Origin: Microcoleaceae cyanobacterium UBA11344
Lineage (GTDB): Bacteria > Cyanobacteriota > Cyanobacteriia > Cyanobacteriales > Microcoleaceae
Length of the DNA: 8,426 bases
Direction of reading: 5' to 3'
Assembly (NCBI GenBank): GCA_003483675.1
Contig: DMYK01000038.1
Span: 2,689-11,114, forward strand
Shown here: piece by piece, positions 6,761 to 8,426 of the stretch
Layout of the letters: each line of letters opens with the position of its first letter
Position numbering within the stretch: position 1 is the first letter of the stretch
Program-made: the position numbers and the translations under genes
Notes under the pieces: generated by a model
What the model saw: the letters and a program-made list of their open reading frames with translations, nothing else
Databases searched by the model: none
What the model was told of the DNA's origin: nothing

Positions 6761-6908
6761 CGCCGATCGATATTATACTCGCTTTCCGATCGCCACAGAG
6801 GATGCCTGATCGGCGATCGGCAACAAACACCCGCAAAACTGGGAGCGCGAGGGGGATTCCGCGATACAATCCAGTTTGGTCAAGAATTTCTCAAAGCTCA
6901 CTGCCCAT

Positions 6909-6928
6909 TACAGGCTTGTGGGCCTGTA
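6909..6928 (+). promoter_or_regulatory. Hairpin in the ndhB leader
   Basis: TACAGGC (6909-6915) pairs with GCCTGTA (6922-6928) around a 6-nt loop, ending 21 nt before the ndhB ATG. No T-run follows, so it is not an intrinsic terminator. It may influence translation start, or may be a binding site sharing half-sites with the palindrome at 6142-6153. Confidence 0.35.
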
Positions 6929-6949
6929 TTACCCAACTTGTCTGAAAAT

Positions 6950-8426
6950 ATGGATTTTGCTACTCTTGCCGCCCAGCTAAATGCTGGAACTATATTGCCA
7001 GAGGGAATAGTCATCGTCACCCTCTTGGTTGTACTGGTGGGCGACTTAATCGTAGGCCGCAGTTCCTCTAATTGGACTCCCTACGTCGCCGTTGCCGGTT
7101 TGCTGGCTGCCGTCGGTGCCTTGTGTTTGCAAGCGGACAACACTAATACTATCTCGTTTCTGGGCGGTTTTAACAGCGATGCCTTGAGTTTAGTATTTCG
7201 CGGAATTATTGCTTTGACTGCGGCTGTCACTATTTTGATATCCGTCCGCTATGTATTGCAAACTGGTACTGCTTTAGCGGAATTTATCGGCATTTTGCTC
7301 AGCGCTACTTTGGGGGGAATGTTCCTTTCCGGTGCTAATGAATTGGTGATGATTTTTATTTCGTTGGAAACCCTGAGTATCTCGTCTTATTTGCTGACGG
7401 GTTACACAAAACGTGACCCGCGTTCCAATGAAGCGGCTTTGAAATATCTGTTAATTGGCGCGTCTTCTTCGGCGGTGTTTCTCTACGGGCTTTCGCTGCT
7501 GTACGGGTTATCTGGTGGCGAAACTACGTTAAGTGCGATCGCGGCTAATCTTTCTACTGTTAATAACGGTCAATCTCTGGGTTTAGTGATTGCTTTGGTA
7601 TTTGCGATCGCCGGAATCGCCTTCAAAATCTCTGCGGTTCCCTTCCACCAATGGACACCAGACGTTTATGAAGGTTCGCCAACACCAGTTGTTGCCTTCC
7701 TTTCTGTCGGTTCCAAAGCAGCCGGTTTTGCCCTAGCAATCCGCTTGTTAACTACGGTTTTTCCCGGACTTATAGAACAGTGGCATCTCGTATTCACAGC
7801 CTTAGCAATTCTCAGCATGGTGTTAGGGAATGTGGTAGCACTTGCCCAGACTAGCATGAAGCGGCTTTTAGCTTATTCCTCGATCGCCCAAGCCGGTTTT
7901 GTGCTCATTGGTTTGGTTGCAGGAACCGAAGCCGGTTATTCCAGCATGATCTTTTATCTGTTGGTTTACCTGTTGATGAATTTAGGCGCTTTCGCCTGCA
8001 TCATTCTGTTCTCATTGCGGACTGGAACCGACCAAATCAGCGACTACTCAGGTTTGTATCAAAAAGACCCGCTGTTAACTTTGGCCTTGAGTATTTGTTT
8101 GCTTTCCCTCGGCGGAATTCCGCCGCTAGCTGGATTTTTCGGCAAAATTTATCTATTCTGGGCAGGCTGGCAAGCTGGACTTTACGGCTTAGTTATCCTG
8201 GCATTAATTACCAGCGTAATTTCGATTTACTACTACATCCGCGTCGTCAAGATGATGGTAGTCAAGGAACCTCAAGAGATGTCAGATGTTGTCAAGAATT
8301 ATCCCGAAATTCGCTGGAACCTTCAAGGAATGCGGCCTTTGCAAGTCACCGTTGTACTGACGCTAGTTGGGACTACTTTGGCGGGTATTTTGTCGAATCC
8401 TTTGTTTAATTTGGCTAATGATGCTG
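6950..8426 (+). CDS. ndhB: NDH-1 subunit 2 (NdhB), 3' end beyond the window
   Basis: NdhB is an antiporter-like proton-pumping membrane subunit (NuoN counterpart) of the NDH-1 complex, which passes electrons to plastoquinone in thylakoid membranes during respiration, cyclic electron flow and CO2 uptake. The frame opens at ATG 6950 ([19 protein letters not shown]) and remains open to the window edge, giving 492 residues out of about 520 expected in cyanobacteria. The sequence is almost entirely hydrophobic helices, consistent with a 14-helix subunit. Conserved charged residues of the proton path are visible: E140 in [10 protein letters not shown]226 in [21 protein letters not shown]304 in [15 protein letters not shown] and K399 in [15 protein letters not shown]. 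No Shine-Dalgarno site precedes the ATG. HIP1 octamers occur at 7535 and 7604. In cyanobacteria ndhB usually stands apart from the other ndh genes, as it appears to here on its left side. No frameshift was seen. Confidence 0.97.
   Translation, partial: MDFATLAAQLNAGTILPEGIVIVTLLVVLVGDLIVGRSSSNWTPYVAVAGLLAAVGALCLQADNTNTISFLGGFNSDALSLVFRGIIALTAAVTILISVRYVLQTGTALAEFIGILLSATLGGMFLSGANELVMIFISLETLSISSYLLTGYTKRDPRSNEAALKYLLIGASSSAVFLYGLSLLYGLSGGETTLSAIAANLSTVNNGQSLGLVIALVFAIAGIAFKISAVPFHQWTPDVYEGSPTPVVAFLSVGSKAAGFALAIRLLTTVFPGLIEQWHLVFTALAILSMVLGNVVALAQTSMKRLLAYSSIAQAGFVLIGLVAGTEAGYSSMIFYLLVYLLMNLGAFACIILFSLRTGTDQISDYSGLYQKDPLLTLALSICLLSLGGIPPLAGFFGKIYLFWAGWQAGLYGLVILALITSVISIYYYIRVVKMMVVKEPQEMSDVVKNYPEIRWNLQGMRPLQVTVVLTLVGTTLAGILSNPLFNLANDA

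Larger units (their letters stand above)
6061..6949. other. Long intergenic region between fusA-type gene and ndhB, 889 bp
   Basis: The two flanking genes diverge, so both promoters should lie here. I see no well-spaced sigma70-type pair. Candidate -10 hexamers toward ndhB are TATACT (6774-6779) and TACAAT (6865-6870), the latter 79 bp before the start codon, both without a good -35. Candidate small frames (27 codons from 6278, 51 codons from 6363, 73 codons from a TTG at 6724) lack ribosome binding sites and protein-like composition. The region holds three copies of a GTGGTTCGACTTC-type repeat, a 12-bp palindrome and two small hairpins. Confidence 0.6.

Noticed and set aside
6724..6945. A 73-codon frame starting with TTG upstream of ndhB
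   Set aside because: No ribosome binding site, low-quality composition, overlap with a repeat copy and the ndhB leader hairpin. Probably chance.

Overview
The window looks like chromosomal DNA from a cyanobacterium, probably a filamentous one of the Oscillatoriales type. The octamer GCGATCGC (HIP1) occurs at least seven times (starting at 750, 2996, 3695, 3761, 6477, 7535 and 7604). The right end carries a cyanobacterial-type ndhB, the EF-G matches the paralogue typical of this phylum, and there is a STAND/NB-ARC protein of the kind common in these genomes. The order-level placement is my inference from general resemblance and has not been tested.

Left part (1-2429): two minus-strand genes of unknown function. 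The first is an AT-rich 147-codon gene (23-466). The second is a 373-codon gene (850-1971) with an excellent ribosome binding site. Between them lies an intergenic stretch with a possible gene remnant (534-661) and a cluster of 'AGGGTGCGTT/AACGCACCCT' arms that could be a small MITE-like element. The 458 bp upstream of the 373-codon gene hold one copy of a dispersed 24-nt repeat.

Middle (2430-6060): a plus-strand STAND NTPase gene (2430-3845; helix-turn-helix-like N-terminus, NB-ARC core, winged helix, no sensor repeats) converges on a minus-strand EF-G gene (3976-6060). The short gap holds two hairpins. The STAND gene carries, in frame, an inverted 24-nt copy of the repeat found upstream of it.

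Right part (6061-8426): 889 bp without a convincing gene separate the divergent fusA-type gene and ndhB. This stretch contains a 26-nt repeat pair, a shorter related copy, a 12-bp palindrome and two small hairpins. ndhB starts at 6950 and runs off the window after 492 codons, so it is nearly complete.

The genes do not form an obvious pathway. EF-G (translation) and NdhB (NDH-1 complex, respiration and cyclic electron flow) are housekeeping genes. The left half is accessory. I found no multi-gene defence system, CRISPR array, tRNA, rRNA or transposase. The least explained items are the 373-aa protein, the short STAND NTPase and the repeat placed inside it.
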